Positions 43,481 through 53,286 are shown, counted from the first letter of the stretch. The stretch: 64,000 bases of DNA from Faecalimonas sp. (GCA_020024645.1 JAHHTN010000001.1:46022-110021), one strand, 5' to 3'. A program made the numbers and translations. Notes: generated by a model from the sequence alone, not told the origin.

Positions 43481-44083
43481 TTACGGCTGTACAATTTTTG
43501 TTGCCTCTGCCATTTTTTCTACAATTGCATACATATTTGTCACCGAACCAACTTCTAATTGTTCTGTCAAATTATAATAATTCAAACAAGTTCCACAAGT
43601 TAAAATTTCTACTCCTTTCTCCGCAAGATATTTCAAATCTTCAAGGCAGTCAGAACCTGTTGCTGTAAGTGTAGCTCCTCCATTATAAAACAACATCGTC
43701 TTTGGAAGTGTCTCTAGCTGTGTCACCGCAAAAATAAATCCCTTAATAAGAACTTTCCCTAGTTCATCGTTTCCACTTCCCATACGATCTGAAGAAACAA
43801 CGATAACCATATTCTCTTCTTTCTTTGTATCAAAGCTATCTTGGCTTACTTCTTCTTTTAATGCTCCATTCATTTCAATTGTTACTTTATATTCCTGTTC
43901 CGTCACTTTCTCCGAACGAATTACTCCTCCTAATGACGAAGCCATTTTTGTTACATTCTGCACTGCAATTTCATTATCAACAGATACTTCTATCACTTCT
44001 GGCCCTGTCACTTCCTGCATAACTTTTTTCGTTTTGATCACTGGAATAGGACAAGCATCTCCCATTGCATTTAATTTGATCAT
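43481..44083 (-). CDS. yedF: sulfurtransferase-like selenium metabolism protein YedF
   Basis: 200 residues from the ATG at 44083, behind GAGGTGATA. N-terminal TusA-like domain with Cys11 in GDACPIPVIKTKK; C-terminal DsrE-like domain with VVSSDRMGSGNDELGKVLIK and a cysteine pair in ILTCGTCLNYY. This two-domain form is characteristic of selenium clusters and is thought to carry selenium to SelD. First gene of the selD-selA-selB-lysR operon. Confidence 0.92.
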   Translation of the reverse strand: MIKLNAMGDACPIPVIKTKKVMQEVTGPEVIEVSVDNEIAVQNVTKMASSLGGVIRSEKVTEQEYKVTIEMNGALKEEVSQDSFDTKKEENMVIVVSSDRMGSGNDELGKVLIKGFIFAVTQLETLPKTMLFYNGGATLTATGSDCLEDLKYLAEKGVEILTCGTCLNYYNLTEQLEVGSVTNMYAIVEKMAEATKIVQP

Positions 44084-44125
44084 TCTTCTATCACCTCTTC
44101 TTTTTTCTTCCACACTGATAAAAGT

Positions 44126-44154
44126 ATTTTATCACTCCCTTTTGAAAAGGTAAA
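44126..44154 (-). promoter_or_regulatory. promoter of the yedF-selD-selA-selB-lysR operon
   Basis: TTTACC (44149-44154), 17-bp spacer, TAAAAT (44126-44131) on the minus strand, about 40 nt before yedF. Confidence 0.55.
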
Positions 44155-44238
44155 CCTAAAAATATCTATACTTCCCCTTTAATTCTTGCTATAATAGTTG
44201 CATATGAAATGAAATTGTTACGAAAGGATTTTAATATT

Positions 44239-45099
44239 ATGTGGATAGCAGATGGCTGGAAAGATTATGAAGTAATAGACTCCTCTAACGGAGAAAAACT
44301 AGAACGCTGGGGAGATTATCTCCTTGTCAGACCTGACCCGCAAGTTATATGGGATACGCCTAAGACAAATAAGGGATGGAAAAAGATGAATGGACATTAT
44401 CATCGTAGCAAAAAAGGTGGCGGTGAATGGGAATTTTTCGATTTACCTGAACAATGGCAAATCCATTACAAAGATTTGACCTTTAATCTTAAACCATTCA
44501 GTTTCAAACATACTGGACTTTTCCCTGAACAAGCGACAAACTGGGATTGGTTTTCAGAAAAAATTAGAAATGCAGGACGTCCAATTAAAGTATTGAATTT
44601 ATTTGCCTACACTGGCGGTGCTACACTTGCAGCCGCAAGCGCAGGAGCAAACGTTACCCATGTAGATGCTTCAAAAGGTATGGTTGCTTGGGCAAAAGAA
44701 AATGCAGTTTCTTCAGGGCTAAAAGATGCTCCTATTCGCTGGCTTGTAGATGACTGTGTCAAGTTTGTTGAAAGAGAAATCCGAAGAGGAAATCATTATG
44801 ATGCAATTATCATGGATCCACCTTCATATGGAAGAGGTCCTAAAGGAGAAATTTGGAAAATCGAAGATGCTATTCATCCTTTAATTAAACTCTGTACACA
44901 GATTTTATCAGATGATCCTCTTTTCTTCTTAATTAACTCATATACAACTGGACTTGCACCTTCTGTGCTTACTTATATGCTTGCAACTGAATTGAAAAAA
45001 TTCAACGGATTCGTAGAAGCACAAGAAATCGGACTTCCTGTTTCAAGTAATGGACTTGTTCTTCCATGTGGTGCATCTGGTCGTTGGGAAAGGAAATAA
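44239..45099 (+). CDS. class I SAM-dependent methyltransferase (RlmI/RlmK-like)
   Basis: 286 residues from the ATG at 44239 (AAAGGA ten bases upstream; a start at 44209 is possible). Rossmann-type SAM motif VLNLFAYTGGATLAAASAGA, then VDASKGMVAWAKEN and the catalytic-type DPPSYGRGPKGE. These resemble 23S rRNA cytosine methyltransferases of the RlmI/RlmK group, here without a PUA domain. Divergent from the sel operon; followed after 4 nt by a dehydrogenase gene. Confidence 0.85.
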   Translation: MWIADGWKDYEVIDSSNGEKLERWGDYLLVRPDPQVIWDTPKTNKGWKKMNGHYHRSKKGGGEWEFFDLPEQWQIHYKDLTFNLKPFSFKHTGLFPEQATNWDWFSEKIRNAGRPIKVLNLFAYTGGATLAAASAGANVTHVDASKGMVAWAKENAVSSGLKDAPIRWLVDDCVKFVEREIRRGNHYDAIIMDPPSYGRGPKGEIWKIEDAIHPLIKLCTQILSDDPLFFLINSYTTGLAPSVLTYMLATELKKFNGFVEAQEIGLPVSSNGLVLPCGASGRWERK

Positions 45100-45103
45100 T
45101 ACA

Positions 45104-46003
45104 ATGAAAAAATTCAAAAAAATTGTGGCAATCGAACCTGTCAATATGCTCCCATTTGGAAAAGAGAAACTACAAACCCACTGCGAACAACTTATTTTAT
45201 TTGATGACATTCCATCCTCTACTGAAGAAATCATCAACCGTATTGGAGATGCTGACTGCCTTTTAGTTAGTTATACTACCTTTATCACAGCGGAAATTTT
45301 ATCTGCTTGTCCGAATTTGGAATATATCGGTATGTGCTGTAGTCTTTATTCGGAGGAAAGCGCAAGTGTAGACATTCGATATGCACGAGAACACAATATT
45401 ATTGTAACTGGTATTCGTGACTACGGGGATAATGGAGTTGCTGAATACGTCATCGGTGAATTAGTAGAAGTATTACACGGATTTCATGAAAAAAAACCGT
45501 TCTTTGATGAACCTGCAGAATTAACCAATTTAAACGTTGGTATTCTTGGTATGGGAACAACTGGACAGATTGTAGCCAACGCTCTTCGCTTCTTTGGTTC
45601 ATGCGTTTCCTATTACAGCCGTACAAGAAAAGAAGATATAGAAAAAAATGGAATTATTTATAACGATTTACATACTCTTCTCAAAGAGTGTGATGTCATT
45701 TGTTGCTGTCTAAGCAAAAATGTTACCCTTCTTCACGCAGAAGAGTTGGACATTCTAGGAAATCACAAAATTATTTTCAACACAGCACTCAGCCCTTCTT
45801 TCGATATAGATGCAATGGAAAAATGGCTTTCGCATCCTGAAAATCATTATTATTGTGATACCCTTATGGCAATAGGAAATGAGCATTTCCTTTCACAACC
45901 AAATGTTCACTGTGCAAAGCAGTCTGCTGGAATGACAAGACAGGCTGTAGAAAGATTAAATCAAAAAGTTCTTGATAATATGGAACGGTACCTTAAACAA
46001 TAA
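45104..46003 (+). CDS. D-isomer-specific 2-hydroxyacid dehydrogenase family protein
   Basis: 299 residues, start ATG at 45104 (frame open upstream into the methyltransferase gene). NAD-binding fingerprint VGILGMGTTGQIVANALRFF and the flanking catalytic domain (IRDYGDNGVAEYVIGELVEV) place it in the family. The substrate cannot be told; it is shorter and more divergent than lactate or phosphoglycerate dehydrogenases. Probably in one transcript with the methyltransferase. Confidence 0.8.
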   Translation: MKKFKKIVAIEPVNMLPFGKEKLQTHCEQLILFDDIPSSTEEIINRIGDADCLLVSYTTFITAEILSACPNLEYIGMCCSLYSEESASVDIRYAREHNIIVTGIRDYGDNGVAEYVIGELVEVLHGFHEKKPFFDEPAELTNLNVGILGMGTTGQIVANALRFFGSCVSYYSRTRKEDIEKNGIIYNDLHTLLKECDVICCCLSKNVTLLHAEELDILGNHKIIFNTALSPSFDIDAMEKWLSHPENHYYCDTLMAIGNEHFLSQPNVHCAKQSAGMTRQAVERLNQKVLDNMERYLKQ

Positions 46004-46010
46004 TTAGCAA

Positions 46011-46043
46011 AAGAGGAGAAACCATACTAAAGTTTCTCCTCTT
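46011..46043. terminator. bidirectional terminator
   Basis: AAGAGGAGAAAC/GTTTCTCCTCTT (46011-46022 and 46032-46043) with T-runs on the plus side and A-run on the other, between the dehydrogenase and the convergent HAD gene. Confidence 0.85.
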
Positions 46044-46045
46044 TT

Positions 46046-46705
46046 TTACTCTCTAGCCTCTCTTCTTAATATGTCAATCGCCTCTTCTAATGTATCAATA
46101 ACCATCCACGCTTTATTACGTATTTGTTGATCTGGTTGAACTAAATCAGGAACCATAATAACATACACTCCTGCTGCAGCTGCAGATTCTACACCAGCTG
46201 GTGCATCTTCAAAAGCAATACAATACTCTGGTTTTACCCCTAACTGTTTACAAGCTTTTTCATAAATTTCTGGATCCGGCTTAGATTTTTCTACCATATC
46301 TCCACAAACAAATGTATCAAAATATTCATATAATCCAGCCCTTTTAAACATCTCTTCAACATATGGTTTTCTCGAAGAACTAACAACTGCTGTACGTTGT
46401 CCCAACTGTTTCGCATAGAAAATCAATTCTCTTGCTCCTGGTTTAACCGTCAAACCTTCTTTTTCCACAATGGTATAAAAATTTTCTCTCGCCAAATCTC
46501 TAAACTGATCATTTGGAAACTCTTCCCCAAATACGCCTTTAAAATATTCATCCCTGCTTTTTGCATTCATCCCAAGCGTATTATAAATATGGTTACCAAT
46601 ATCTCCATATCCAAGAGTATTTCCTGCCATATTCCAAGAACGTTGTACAACTTTTTCAGAATCAAAAACCAGTCCGTCCATATCGAACAATAATGCCTTT
46701 ACCAT
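46046..46705 (-). CDS. HAD-family hydrolase (beta-phosphoglucomutase-like)
   Basis: 219 residues. HAD motif I DMDGLVFDSE with nucleophile Asp and acid/base Asp, a helical cap, motif II VVSSSRK, and motif III/IV KSKPDPEIYEKACKQLG and AFEDAPAGVESA. The subfamily contains beta-phosphoglucomutases and phosphatases of sugar phosphates; which one is uncertain. 17 nt after maf, likely co-transcribed. Confidence 0.85.
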   Translation of the reverse strand: MVKALLFDMDGLVFDSEKVVQRSWNMAGNTLGYGDIGNHIYNTLGMNAKSRDEYFKGVFGEEFPNDQFRDLARENFYTIVEKEGLTVKPGARELIFYAKQLGQRTAVVSSSRKPYVEEMFKRAGLYEYFDTFVCGDMVEKSKPDPEIYEKACKQLGVKPEYCIAFEDAPAGVESAAAAGVYVIMVPDLVQPDQQIRNKAWMVIDTLEEAIDILRREARE

Positions 46706-46722
46706 ACACCCACTCTCTTTCT

Positions 46723-47292
46723 CTATGATTTTATTGATTGATAAACGTAGGAAACCGGTAAGCCCACTACATTGTAATAATCTCCTTCGATTTTTTCTAT
46801 AAAGGGTGCAAACCGTCCTTGAATTGCATATGCCCCCGCCTTATCCATGTATTCACCCGTATCTAAATAATTATTTATTTCCTTTTCACTCATTGGATAA
46901 ACAAATACTTTTGTTTCCACTGCGTCATTTATCGTTTTCTTGTAACCATTCTCATCATAACACAAAATAGCCACCCCTGTATAAACTTTATGCATTTTTC
47001 CTTGTATACTTTGAATCATTTCAAAGGCTTCTGTCCTACTTTTAGGCTTTCCCAACACCTTTCCTCCATGGGCAACAATTGTATCAGCACCTATGATAAT
47101 GGTATCCTTTTTCTCCACCATTTCAGACACATAATTTGCTTTTAACAGAGATAATTCTTTTACAATCTCTTCTGGTCTATCACTCTCGTAAATTTCCTCA
47201 CGATCACTAACTAAAATCTCAAACTGCATCCCTATCTGCTCCAAAATCTCTTTTCTTCTTGGAGATGCCGATGCCAAAATTATTTTTTTCAT
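46723..47292 (-). CDS. maf: Maf-family nucleoside triphosphate pyrophosphatase
   Basis: 189 residues. LASASPRRKEILEQIG at the N-terminus, IIGADTIVAHGGKVLGKPKS in the middle and GDYYNVVGLPVSYVYQSI at the end are the Maf signatures. These enzymes hydrolyse dTTP/UTP or modified nucleotides, a house-cleaning role also linked to septum formation in Bacillus. Upstream of the HAD gene. Confidence 0.92.
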   Translation of the reverse strand: MKKIILASASPRRKEILEQIGMQFEILVSDREEIYESDRPEEIVKELSLLKANYVSEMVEKKDTIIIGADTIVAHGGKVLGKPKSRTEAFEMIQSIQGKMHKVYTGVAILCYDENGYKKTINDAVETKVFVYPMSEKEINNYLDTGEYMDKAGAYAIQGRFAPFIEKIEGDYYNVVGLPVSYVYQSIKS

Positions 47293-47321
47293 TTCTTCTT
47301 TCCTCCAATTCTATGCAAAAA

Positions 47322-47344
47322 AACACCTGCATTGCAGGTGTTTC
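47322..47344 (-). terminator. terminator after the chorismate mutase-shikimate kinase gene
   Basis: AAACACCTGC/GCAGGTGTTT (47322-47331 and 47335-47344) with loop ATT and seven Ts on the minus strand. Confidence 0.85.
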
Positions 47345-47350
47345 AACATT

Positions 47351-48127
47351 TTATATTTCTTCCAATTTTCTAATCATCTCTTCACAAATCTGAAGAATTT
47401 CTTTCTTATCTGTATTCACTATAACATCTGCAGCTTTTTTATATTTATCTTCTCTCTCTTCTAACATTTGACTAATCCATTCTTTGTTTTTCTTTCCTTC
47501 TAACAATGGACGTCTTTTATCTTCTCTAACCCTATTTAAAATTTCTTCTGGTGATGCTGTAAGAAGAACTACTTTCCCCTGCTTTTTTAACTCTTCAATA
47601 TTTTCTTCTCGAAGCACAATTCCTCCTCCACACGAAATCACAACGTGTTCCCTTGTCTGCAATTGCTTAAGAAGTTCTGTTTCTAATTGGCGAAAACGCT
47701 CTTCTCCATATTCAGAAAATATTTCTTCAATAGACATACCTGTTTGTGTTTCAATCTCCACATCCATTTCTACTACATCCATAGCAAATCTTTCCCCTAA
47801 ATATCTTGCTAATGTTGTTTTTCCTGTTCCCATAAAACCGATTAAAATAAGATTTTGAGGAAATAATTTTTTCCCTTGAACACGTTTTCCATTCCATGCA
47901 ATACACTGAAACACATCTAAAATCTCTTCTTTGTACGGATTTCCTTCTAATTTCTCTTCTAATCTTTTTAATCGCTTTTCCCTTTGCATTGGTTGTAAAA
48001 TTAACATACCATGCTCTTCCTTATATTCTAACATTCTTTCAAAAATGCTATTTCTTTCTGTTAAGTCTTCGATTATTTTTTCATCACACAATGTTATTTG
48101 CTCTCTGTAAAGTTCCAAATCGTTCAT
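47351..48127 (-). CDS. bifunctional chorismate mutase / shikimate kinase
   Basis: 258 residues carrying two enzymes of aromatic amino-acid synthesis. Residues 1-80 form an AroQ-type chorismate mutase helix bundle (LELYREQITLCDEKIIEDLT, ERNSIFERMLEYKEEHG). From about residue 90 an AroK-type kinase follows: P-loop GFMGTGKTT at 97-105, substrate Asp in VEMDVEIETQTGMS, GGGIVLRE, and the lid RREDKRRPLL-like segment. The fusion joins non-adjacent steps, before and after chorismate. Single gene with its own terminator. Confidence 0.88.
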   Translation of the reverse strand: MNDLELYREQITLCDEKIIEDLTERNSIFERMLEYKEEHGMLILQPMQREKRLKRLEEKLEGNPYKEEILDVFQCIAWNGKRVQGKKLFPQNLILIGFMGTGKTTLARYLGERFAMDVVEMDVEIETQTGMSIEEIFSEYGEERFRQLETELLKQLQTREHVVISCGGGIVLREENIEELKKQGKVVLLTASPEEILNRVREDKRRPLLEGKKNKEWISQMLEEREDKYKKAADVIVNTDKKEILQICEEMIRKLEEI

Positions 48128-48213
48128 ACTTCTTTTCCTTCCTCTTTCATGGAAATTGTCTTTGTTTAATTATATACAGAGTATACAAAACTCTTGAATA
48201 TTCTGCAACAAAA

Positions 48214-48239
48214 AAATAGAGAGTCGAAACTCTCTATTT
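48214..48239 (-). terminator. terminator of tmRNA
   Basis: AAATAGAGAGT/ACTCTCTATTT (48214-48224 and 48229-48239), tetraloop, seven Ts on the minus strand, 20 nt behind the tmRNA 3' end. Confidence 0.85.
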
Positions 48240-48258
48240 CCTATCCTTTTACTGAAAA

Positions 48259-48602
48259 TGGACCTGAGGGGAATCGAACCCCTGTCCGAAAGCCCATCCA
48301 TTCAGGCATCTCCCATCACAGTCATCATCTTAACATTCCCTCTACTGATCGTCTGATGACGAACTATCAGTTTCAGTAGCTTCATCAATTCTTCCATTCC
48401 CTCAAAGCTTTGGAAACGAAGTGCCTCACCTCGTTGAAGCCGGTTACTTAAGCAGTGAGCGACTTAAGGCCGACTGCTACCACTAGGCAGCGTACGCTAA
48501 ATTTTCGTCTGCGTTTAATTTTAATTTGCGGATTGTTATGCGGTCCCGCCCCGCAGATGGCTTCCCAAACTTCAGAACCCCCGTCGAAACCAGTACAAGC
48601 CC
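48259..48602 (-). ncRNA. ssrA: transfer-messenger RNA (tmRNA)
   Basis: 344 nt. The 5' end GGGCTTG (to 48602) pairs with CAGGTCC near the 3' end to form the acceptor stem; GGTTTCGACGGGG and the T arm AGGGG-TTCGATT-CCCCT are characteristic. CCA is not encoded. The tag frame at 48483-48512 reads GCA-GAC-GAA-AAT-TTA-GCG-TAC-GCT-GCC-TAG, giving ADENLAYAA. It rescues stalled ribosomes together with SmpB, encoded upstream. Confidence 0.97.
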
Positions 48603-48619
48603 TGGTTTTTTACAGATTC

Positions 48620-48648
48620 ATTATAATGTAGCACTTTGTAGTTGTCAA
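48620..48648 (-). promoter_or_regulatory. consensus promoter of tmRNA
   Basis: TTGACA (48643-48648), 17-bp spacer, TATAAT (48620-48625) on the minus strand: a perfect sigma-A consensus, expected for an abundant stable RNA. It starts right behind the stop codon of the 77-codon gene. Confidence 0.9.
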
Positions 48649-48656
48649 GGCTCACT

Positions 48657-48890
48657 CTACTCTAAACCAAGAATCTCCGCTAAAACTTCTATCATAATTT
48701 CATTTGTACATGATTTCACATACCCCATCATATGCAAAGAAATTTCGTCTTGTTTCTGTGACTCAGTTAATTTATCATTATGTTTTGTCTGATCAATCAG
48801 TTGAATTAATTGTGGAGTTAATTCCTCATAAATTTCTACTGTTGTTTCTGTTACTAATTTACTCAATGCCTCTTTTGTTATTGGTACCAT
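48657..48890 (-). CDS. small protein of unknown function between smpB and ssrA
   Basis: 77 residues, soluble, acidic and predicted helical (MVPITKEALSKLVTETTVEI, QLIQLIDQTKHNDKLTESQK), with no motif I recognise. A good AGGAG precedes the ATG and it follows smpB by 8 nt, so it is very likely translated. It ends just before the tmRNA promoter. Any link to ribosome rescue rests on position alone. Confidence 0.65.
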   Translation of the reverse strand: MVPITKEALSKLVTETTVEIYEELTPQLIQLIDQTKHNDKLTESQKQDEISLHMMGYVKSCTNEIMIEVLAEILGLE

Positions 48891-48898
48891 TTTTTCTC

Positions 48899-49366
48899 CT
48901 ATCCCAGATTACGAATTTTAAATTCTCTCTGTGCCTCTCTTTTTTGATCCTTCTTGGCAATATCATCACGTTTATCATATAGCTTCTTACCTCTTGCAAG
49001 CCCAATTTCTACTTTCACCAAGCTTCCTTTAAAATACACTTTCAATGGAACAATTGCCATTCCCTTTTCTTTTGTTTTTCCAAGAAGTTTGTTAATTTCA
49101 GACTTGTGCAAAAGAAGTTTTTTCACACGAAGTGGATCCTTATTGAAAATATTCCCTTTTTCGTATGGACTAATGTGCATACCGTAAATAAATACTTCTC
49201 CATTTTCAATGCGAATAAAAGATTCTTTAATACTGCATTTTCCCATGCGAAGTGATTTCACTTCCGTTCCATGAAGAGAAATTCCTGCTTCATAAGTATC
49301 TAAAATAAAATAATCGTGATACGCTTTTTTATTATTTGCAATTAATTTTCCCTCTGTCTTTGCCAT
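48899..49366 (-). CDS. smpB: SsrA-binding protein SmpB
   Basis: 155-residue OB-fold protein that escorts tmRNA to stalled ribosomes. Start ATG at 49366; the longer frame runs into rnr. [40 protein letters not shown] and the basic C-terminal tail ([19 protein letters not shown]), which enters the mRNA channel, are present. Directly after rnr, a common pairing. Confidence 0.96.
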   Translation of the reverse strand: MAKTEGKLIANNKKAYHDYFILDTYEAGISLHGTEVKSLRMGKCSIKESFIRIENGEVFIYGMHISPYEKGNIFNKDPLRVKKLLLHKSEINKLLGKTKEKGMAIVPLKVYFKGSLVKVEIGLARGKKLYDKRDDIAKKDQKREAQREFKIRNLG

Positions 49367-49370
49367 TACT

Positions 49371-51497
49371 CTACTCTCCTTCTGCAAGTTCAAAATCAAT
49401 AGTTCTCTGTAACTTATCTACATCCAACACTCGAATATTTACGGTTTGGCCAAGTTTATATACTTTGTTTGTATGCTCTCCCACCATCTCATACCTCTCC
49501 TCATAATAAGTATAGTGATCATCATACATATTTGTTACATGCACAAGTCCTTCTATCGTATTGGAAAGTTCAACGTACATTCCCCATTTTGTTATGCTTG
49601 AAATAACACCTTCAAAGACTTCACCAATATGTGCTTCCATATATTCCGCCTTTTTCAGTTTTACTGTTTCTCTTTCGGCTTCTTCTGCTCGTCTTTCCAT
49701 TTCACTAGAATGTTTTGCCACTTCTGATAAAATCCCCTCATAATGTTCTCTACGATTTACATTCATGCGCCCTCTTATATTTTCTTTGATAATACGATGA
49801 ATCTGTAAATCAGGATAACGTCTGATTGGAGAAGTAAAATGGCAGTAGTATGGCGCTGCAAGTCCAAAATGCCCCGTATTGTCCGGCGTATATTTTGCCT
49901 GTTTCATCGAACGAAGTGCTAGTCTGCTAATTAGCATTTCTTCTGGAGTTCCTTCCACTTTTGCCAGCAATTTCTGCACTTCTTTTGGACGAACTACATT
50001 ATTTGCAATATGAAGAGAATGTCCAAAATTATTAATAAAAATAGCTAATTTTTTGATTTTTTCCTCATCTGGAGTTTCATGAGTACGGTATAAAAATGGT
50101 ATTTCTTGCCAGAAATACTCTTCTGCCACCGTCTCGTTGGCAATAAGCATAAAATCTTCAATAATCTTTGTTGCCACATTTCTATCATAAGGTTTTAATT
50201 CCAAAGGTTTTCCATTTTCATCTAAGAGCATTTTCGTCTCTGGAAAATCAAAATCAATAGAGCCTCGTTTTTTACGTTTTTCACGCAAAATCCCTGCTAG
50301 TTCCTCCATAAGTTTAAACATCGGATAGAATTCTTCGTACTTCTTAATTTCTTTCTCATCATTTTCTTGCAAGATTTTTTTCACACTCGTATAAGTCATA
50401 CGTTTGTTGACACAAATCACTGTTTCCGCTATTTTATGATCTATTACTTCTCCTTTAGAAGTAATTGTCATAATACAACTAAGAGCAAGTCTGTCCTCAC
50501 CTTCATTTAAAGAACATATTCCATTTGAAAGTGCATGAGGCAACATCGGGATAACTCTATCTGCCAAGTATACGCTTGTTCCTCGTTTATACGCCTCTCT
50601 ATCTAATGCACTTTTTTCCTGCACATAATTTGCCACATCTGCAATATGCACCCCAAGTAAATAGTTCTCTCCTTCTCTCCTTATGGAAATGGCATCATCT
50701 AAGTCTTTCGCATCCTCACCATCAATTGTTACCATGTCCCAATTACGGATATCCATTCTTCCAGCCATATCTGCTGGAATAATTTTTTCTCCCACACGTT
50801 CTGCCTGATGCATCACCTTATCTGGAAATTCTACTGGCAAATCAAAATCTTTCACAATAGACATAATATCCGTTCCAGGTTCATTGATATGCCCGATAAT
50901 TTCTACAACTTTTCCTTCCGGTTTCTTCCCCGCCTTACCATAAGAGGTCAGTTCCACTACAACTTTATGACCAGTCACCGCACCTTTAGAACGTTCAAGT
51001 GGTACAAATACATCTTTCAAAAACTTTGTATTATCAGGCACAACAAATCCAAAATTTTTATTCCGCTGAAAATATCCTACCAACTTTGTTGTTCCATGAG
51101 AAAGAATTTTCGTAATCTTTCCTTCTCTCCTTTTGCCTTCTGGTGCAGATTTAATAACAACCTCTACACTATCTCCATGAAATGCTCCATTGATATCCTC
51201 TTCTGAGATAAAGATGTCTTCATCTTCTCCTTCAATAGTCACAAAGCCAAAACCTCTTTGATGTGCTTGATACGTTCCTATAAGACTCTTTGCTTCTCCT
51301 TTTACATATTTCCCTTTTTGCGAAACCCTTATCTTCCCTTCTTTCTCAAGGGAGTCTAAAATCTTCTTCAGTTCTCCTCTTTCTTCCTTCGGCACTTGAA
51401 GTAGAATAGCAAATTCTTTTATTTTCATCGGCACATAAAATTCATCACAAATAAAATTATATATCATTTTTTTTCTTTTCTCAAAAACATCATTCAT
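49371..51497 (-). CDS. rnr: ribonuclease R
   Basis: 708-residue 3'-5' exoribonuclease, able to degrade structured RNA and the messages released by trans-translation. Start ATG at 51497 behind AAAGGAAG. Order: N-terminal helix-turn-helix/cold-shock domains ([16 protein letters not shown]), RNB catalytic domain with [14 protein letters not shown] (metal-binding Asp cluster), and C-terminal S1 domain ([20 protein letters not shown]). Upstream of smpB. Confidence 0.96.
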   Translation of the reverse strand: MNDVFEKRKKMIYNFICDEFYVPMKIKEFAILLQVPKEERGELKKILDSLEKEGKIRVSQKGKYVKGEAKSLIGTYQAHQRGFGFVTIEGEDEDIFISEEDINGAFHGDSVEVVIKSAPEGKRREGKITKILSHGTTKLVGYFQRNKNFGFVVPDNTKFLKDVFVPLERSKGAVTGHKVVVELTSYGKAGKKPEGKVVEIIGHINEPGTDIMSIVKDFDLPVEFPDKVMHQAERVGEKIIPADMAGRMDIRNWDMVTIDGEDAKDLDDAISIRREGENYLLGVHIADVANYVQEKSALDREAYKRGTSVYLADRVIPMLPHALSNGICSLNEGEDRLALSCIMTITSKGEVIDHKIAETVICVNKRMTYTSVKKILQENDEKEIKKYEEFYPMFKLMEELAGILREKRKKRGSIDFDFPETKMLLDENGKPLELKPYDRNVATKIIEDFMLIANETVAEEYFWQEIPFLYRTHETPDEEKIKKLAIFINNFGHSLHIANNVVRPKEVQKLLAKVEGTPEEMLISRLALRSMKQAKYTPDNTGHFGLAAPYYCHFTSPIRRYPDLQIHRIIKENIRGRMNVNRREHYEGILSEVAKHSSEMERRAEEAERETVKLKKAEYMEAHIGEVFEGVISSITKWGMYVELSNTIEGLVHVTNMYDDHYTYYEERYEMVGEHTNKVYKLGQTVNIRVLDVDKLQRTIDFELAEGE

Positions 51498-51528
51498 TTT
51501 TTCACTTCCTTTCCCATAAAACATAAAA

Positions 51529-51556
51529 GGAACACCCTAACTAAATAGAGTGTTCC
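51529..51556 (-). terminator. terminator between secG and rnr
   Basis: GGAACAC/GTGTTCC (51529-51535 and 51550-51556) followed by TTTTATGTTTT on the minus strand, directly behind secG. Partial read-through would feed rnr. Confidence 0.7.
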
Positions 51557-51572
51557 ATCTGTTCATCATACC

Positions 51573-51815
51573 TTATGCAAATACTTTTAAGTTCAAAACT
51601 GCTGCTAACACAACAAATAAAATTGCTAAGAACTTTGTTGATTTCACTAAAGCACCTTCCATAGAACGTCCTTTATTCTGTCCCCAGTAAGTATCGGCAG
51701 CACCACTAATTGTTCCAAGTCCTGCTGATTTACCTTCCTGAAGTAGTACGATTGCTGTCAATGCGATACAGTCTATTGCAAATAAAATTGTAATTACCAT
51801 TTTTAAAATTTCCAT
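51573..51815 (-). CDS. secG: preprotein translocase subunit SecG
   Basis: 80 residues with two transmembrane segments (MVITILFAIDCIALTAIVLL and FLAILFVVLAAVLNL) and the connecting loop LQEGKSAGLGTISGAADTYW with the GLG...G motif of SecG. Auxiliary subunit of the SecYEG channel. Upstream of rnr, as in Bacillus and many clostridia. Confidence 0.95.
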   Translation of the reverse strand: MEILKMVITILFAIDCIALTAIVLLQEGKSAGLGTISGAADTYWGQNKGRSMEGALVKSTKFLAILFVVLAAVLNLKVFA

Positions 51816-51866
51816 TCAAATACACCTCCTACGGATAACACTAGGATTAGTGTATCACAAACACTG

Positions 51867-53162
51867 TCAAATAGCAAGATTTTCTTTGAAAAGAGCCCCA
51901 TATTTTGCTGTTTCTGCCAATTCTTCCTCAATTCTCAATAATTGATTATATTTTGCCGTTCGCTCTGAACGACAAGGTGCTCCTGTCTTTATCTGTCCTG
52001 CATTTAATCCCACTGCAATATCTGCTATTATACTATCTTCCGTTTCTCCTGAGCGATGTGAGATAATTGCCCTGTATCCAGCATTTTTTGCCATTTCCAC
52101 CGCTTTTATTGCTTCTGTAAGTGTTCCTATCTGATTTACCTTAATCAAAATAGCATTTGCAATACATTGTCTAATCCCCTTGTCTAATCTATCTGTATTT
52201 GTAACAAACAAATCATCCCCCACAAGTTGTATAGCCTTCCCAAGACTTGTTGTAAGAAGTTTCCATCCTTCCCAATCTTCCTCATCCAAAGGATCTTCTA
52301 TAGATACTATTGGGAATTCTGTCAAAAGTTCTTTATAGTAATCAATCATTTCTTTTGCAGAATATTCTTTTCCTTCTCCAGAAAAGATATATTTATTTTT
52401 TTCTTTATTATAAAGTTCAGAGGCAGCCACATCCAATGCAAGTACAATGTCTTTACCCACTTTATATCCAGCAGTTTCTACTGCCTTTACAATAAAAAAT
52501 AACGCCTCTTTTGCATTGGAAAGTTTTGGTGCAAAACCTCCTTCATCTCCTACGGCCGTCTCTTTTTGTTCTACTTTTAAAATTTCTTTCAAACAATGAT
52601 AAACTTCCACTCCCATTCGTAACGCTTCTCTAAAACAAGTAGCACCTACTGGCATAATCATAAATTCTTGAATATCAATCGTGTTATCCGCATGACATCC
52701 ACCATTTAAAATATTCATCATCGGAACTGGCATAATATCGGCATTCACACCTCCTAAATATCTGTAAAGAGGAATATCAAGTGCTTTTGCTGCAGTCTGT
52801 GCTACTGCCAAAGAAACTCCCAACATTGCATTTGCTCCTAAATTTGATTTATTTTCTGTTCTATCTATTTTTAATAAAATACTGTCGATTTGTTCTTGCT
52901 CAAAAACATTTACACCTATAACTTCTCGTGCAATCGCATCATTGACATGATGAACTGCTCTTGTTACTCCAAGTCCGCTATATCTTTCATCGCCATCTCG
53001 AAGTTCTACCGCTTCATACTTCCCCGTAGATGCTCCTGATGGAACAGATGCTCTTCCTATAATATTTTCACCCACAAGAACTTCTACCTCAATCGTTGGA
53101 TTTCCTCTTGAATCTAAAATTTCTCGTGCATATATATCTCGAATTGGTAAATTTTTATACAT
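51867..53162 (-). CDS. eno: enolase
   Basis: 431-residue glycolytic enzyme, 2-phosphoglycerate to phosphoenolpyruvate. [14 protein letters not shown] at the N-terminus, metal-binding [14 protein letters not shown] and the catalytic [13 protein letters not shown] and [10 protein letters not shown] segments are intact. Normal length. Upstream of secG; divergent from the YitT-family gene. Confidence 0.97.
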   Translation of the reverse strand: MYKNLPIRDIYAREILDSRGNPTIEVEVLVGENIIGRASVPSGASTGKYEAVELRDGDERYSGLGVTRAVHHVNDAIAREVIGVNVFEQEQIDSILLKIDRTENKSNLGANAMLGVSLAVAQTAAKALDIPLYRYLGGVNADIMPVPMMNILNGGCHADNTIDIQEFMIMPVGATCFREALRMGVEVYHCLKEILKVEQKETAVGDEGGFAPKLSNAKEALFFIVKAVETAGYKVGKDIVLALDVAASELYNKEKNKYIFSGEGKEYSAKEMIDYYKELLTEFPIVSIEDPLDEEDWEGWKLLTTSLGKAIQLVGDDLFVTNTDRLDKGIRQCIANAILIKVNQIGTLTEAIKAVEMAKNAGYRAIISHRSGETEDSIIADIAVGLNAGQIKTGAPCRSERTAKYNQLLRIEEELAETAKYGALFKENLAI

Positions 53163-53216
53163 TATATTTCCCCTCCTTTCCTATCATATTATTACCAAGA
53201 TATATGTTCTAATTCG

Positions 53217-53245
53217 TTGACAATTAATATTCAGAGCGTTACAAT
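53217..53245 (+). promoter_or_regulatory. promoter of the YitT-family gene
   Basis: TTGACA (53217-53222), 17-bp spacer, TACAAT (53240-53245), about 40 nt before the ATG at 53287. A near-consensus sigma-A site. Confidence 0.75.
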
Positions 53246-53286
53246 TTGAAAAGAAAAGGAAACAAAAAACATCAAGGGGTATACAA

